NCBI GenBank assembly: GCA_051880475.1
Contig: JBJEOA010000055.1
Location: forward strand, 1 to 64,000
From: JAUUSJ01 sp051880475
GTDB taxonomy: Bacteria > Bacillota > Clostridia > Lachnospirales > Lachnospiraceae
DNA length: 64,000 bases
Direction: 5' to 3'
The notes beneath the pieces are model-generated. The model searched no databases and was not told the origin of the DNA. It saw nothing but the letters and a program-made list of their open reading frames with translations. Position numbers and translations under genes: made by a program. Every line of letters begins with the position of its first letter. The stretch's first letter is position 1. Positions 62,380 to 64,000 of this stretch are shown here, in pieces.

Positions 62380-63462
62380 ATGGCAGAAAAAAAAGATTTA
62401 ATGTATATCATTGGAATTGATATAAAAGTCGATCAAGTGCAAATAAGTGTTTTTCAAGAAATCTATAAAGAGCCAATTGAAATTATTAAGCAGTATAAAA
62501 ATGATTTGTATGAGCAGATAGCACAGGTTTTTTTAGAAAAAGAAATCCGAATGGAGCAGGTAAGAGAAGTTGTTTTTACGACAGATGAGACGACCAAAAA
62601 GGTGAGACAAAGTTATATAGAACTTGCCAAAAGGCTTGGAGTTCCAAAGGAAAAAATTTCTATTATTACACAGGAAACCGCATATTTACACTATATTTAT
62701 CGACAAGAAGAAAAAATATGGGATCACAGAGTATTACTTTTTGATTACGGAAGAGACAAGATTATTTGCAGAAAAATGGAAATCACGCAAAGATCTGTTC
62801 CAATGCAGATTCAACTTACCGAGATGGATGTATCTGTTCCAGCTTTGTTTACAGGCACGCTAGATAGTAGGGATGAAGTCTTTTCAAAAGTAATTAGAAA
62901 AGTAATTGGCAAGGAAGCTATAACGAGTGTATTTTTAACTGGATCAGGATTTTACGGAAACTGGATGAAAAAATCTTTAAAAGTTTTGTGTTCAGGAAGA
63001 AGAGTTTTTTTGGGAGAAAATTTATACTCAAACGGAGCTTGTTTCTTTAGTGCCTATAAAGATAAGGTGAGAGAACCTGGGGAAGAACCAATTGTAAAAG
63101 CGAGAGATTTGGTTATCCACGATATTGGCTTAATGAGTGGCGATGGCGAGAATGAAAAATTTATTGCCATTACGGAATGTGGAAAAGAATGGTATAATAC
63201 AAGAGGAAAAATCGAAGTCATATTAGACCATGGCAGTCGAATTGAATTCTTATTTAAAAATCGATTTGCAGATGAGATGCAAAAAGAAATTTTAGAAATT
63301 TCTTCTCTTCCGGCAAGACCGGATAAAACAACGAGACTTGAGATAGAGATTAAATTTCAGGGAGCAAATCAGGGACAGATTTTAGTGAGAGATTTAGGAT
63401 TTGGTCTGATTTATCCAGCTACCAATAAAGTATTTATGAAACAATTTACATTATTATCATAG
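62380..63462 (+). CDS. Actin/Hsp70-like ATPase-fold protein (DUF5716-like)
   Basis: 360 residues. MYIIGIDIKVDQVQISVFQE looks like the phosphate-1 motif of the actin/Hsp70/sugar-kinase fold. HRVLLFDYGRDKIICRKME is like phosphate-2, SVFLTGSGFYGNWMKKSL like the adenosine motif, and GENLYSNGACFFSA like the closing helix. The last 110 residues (VILDHGSRIEFLFKNRFADE, TRLEIEIKFQGANQGQILVR) are beta-rich, as in the Hsp70 substrate domain. I recall the name DUF5716, partner of DUF5717. ATP binding is inferred. Confidence 0.6.
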   Translation: MAEKKDLMYIIGIDIKVDQVQISVFQEIYKEPIEIIKQYKNDLYEQIAQVFLEKEIRMEQVREVVFTTDETTKKVRQSYIELAKRLGVPKEKISIITQETAYLHYIYRQEEKIWDHRVLLFDYGRDKIICRKMEITQRSVPMQIQLTEMDVSVPALFTGTLDSRDEVFSKVIRKVIGKEAITSVFLTGSGFYGNWMKKSLKVLCSGRRVFLGENLYSNGACFFSAYKDKVREPGEEPIVKARDLVIHDIGLMSGDGENEKFIAITECGKEWYNTRGKIEVILDHGSRIEFLFKNRFADEMQKEILEISSLPARPDKTTRLEIEIKFQGANQGQILVRDLGFGLIYPATNKVFMKQFTLLS

Positions 63463-63471
63463 AGGTGAATC

Positions 63472-64000
63472 ATGGGAAGAATATTATTATGTAGTTCTAA
63501 GATTGCAAGCCAACCCTATGAATTTGCAGATATCGGAATTTCCGTCAGTTCGTACGAAGAGCTTTGTTTCTTTTTAAGAACGTATTTAGTTATTTGGATG
63601 AATACGAAAAAAGATGAGAGATTAGCAGATTGGATTGAAAAAGAGCTAGAAATGAAATCTTTAGCGGATAAAATACGTCAGTATCATAATAAGAGAGAAA
63701 TGATTTTGGAGATTATAAAAAATGGCGTTTATTTTAATGAGCAGGAGATTTTGGAAATAGAGCAAGAATATGACAATATTCTTGGAAAAAAGATGTGGGA
63801 AAAAAAGCTTGAGATGGGAAATATTTATCTCTACCATAAAAAATATGAGAGAGCATTAGAGTGTTATGATTATATTTTAATGCAAGAAGATAGAGAGCTT
63901 ACAGAGGAGATTATCGGGAAGGTGTATCATAATTGTGGTATTGCCCACGCTTACTCTTTTGAATTTGACCAGGCGGAAGAAAGCTTTTATAATGCCTACG
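63472..64000 (+). CDS. TPR-repeat protein, 3' end cut by window edge
   Basis: ATG 63472, 6 nt after GAGGTG, starts a frame open to the window end (176 codons seen). N-terminus MGRILLCSSKIASQPYEFAD. Residues about 115-176 contain TPR-like units (LEMGNIYLYHKKYERALECY, VYHNCGIAHAYSFEFDQAEE). It starts 9 nt after the actin-like gene stop and is part of the same unit. A scaffold or partner of the actin-like protein is a reasonable guess. Confidence 0.7.
   Translation, partial: MGRILLCSSKIASQPYEFADIGISVSSYEELCFFLRTYLVIWMNTKKDERLADWIEKELEMKSLADKIRQYHNKREMILEIIKNGVYFNEQEILEIEQEYDNILGKKMWEKKLEMGNIYLYHKKYERALECYDYILMQEDRELTEEIIGKVYHNCGIAHAYSFEFDQAEESFYNAY

Noticed and set aside
1..64000. rRNA, tRNA and transposase genes
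   Set aside because: No recognisable rRNA or tRNA sequence and no transposase-like frame was seen by eye on either strand; tRNAscan-SE would be a proper check.

Overview
The window reads as low-G+C, strictly anaerobic Firmicutes DNA, most likely a gut Lachnospiraceae (Clostridia). Pointers are the anaerobic (CbiK/CbiD/CbiG) cobalamin pathway, YerC/YecD, DUF1836 and DUF5717/DUF5716-type proteins, strong AGGAGG ribosome binding sites and AT-rich intergenic DNA. I do not assign a species. A 100-N assembly gap lies at 28377-28476.

Region 1 (1-9.5 kb) is accessory DNA. It starts with the 3' part of a MerR-type regulator and runs through a graveyard of gene fragments: two N-acetyltransferase (GNAT) remnants, a kinase remnant, a short-chain dehydrogenase tail and a Sir2-type remnant. 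Embedded in it is an intact, visibly G+C-richer trio (acyltransferase, Xre-AbrB regulator, Ntn amidase). Small stress/transport genes follow (two GNATs, MFS and EamA transporters, a monooxygenase-fold protein). Three of them are each followed by a copy of the same 23-nt palindromic repeat.

Region 2 (9.5-22.7 kb) holds a neurotransmitter:sodium-symporter-family transporter, an alpha-galactosidase (GH36), a GntR/EamA pair, a secreted glucosaminidase with wall-binding repeats, a GH32 fructosidase, an AraC-like protein that lacks part of its DNA-binding domain, an HD hydrolase, a uracil-DNA-glycosylase-fold repair enzyme, mutY, and a eukaryotic-type HisA overlapping mutY.

Region 3 (22.7-43.7 kb) is one long, same-strand, tightly packed tetrapyrrole/cobalamin cluster: cbiG, hemL, cbiF, hemA, cbiH, [structured tandem repeat plus assembly gap], hemC-cobA-hemD fusion, cobS, cobT, cbiC, cbiD, cbiE-cbiT fusion, cbiK, cbiL, cbiJ, cbiA, cbiB, cobD, cbiP-cobO fusion. 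It covers most of the route from glutamyl-tRNA to adenosylcobalamin. HemB, a precorrin-2 dehydrogenase, CobU and a cobalt transporter are not in the window. I found no recognisable cobalamin riboswitch.

Region 4 (43.7-58.4 kb) is ordinary chromosome: DUF445, a secreted SH3-like protein, a metallo-beta-lactamase-fold hydrolase overlapping an FAD dehydrogenase, a leftward block (lipoprotein, DUF1836, PHP phosphoesterase, small membrane protein, YerC, AraC regulator), divergent galE-galT, a Fur-type regulator with an ACT protein and glyA, and a LUD-domain protein.

Region 5 (58.6-64 kb) is a poorly described block: a 1180-aa repeat-rich protein, an actin/Hsp70-like protein and a TPR protein cut by the window end. 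With the structured repeat at 28.1-28.6 kb it is the best candidate for undescribed biology.
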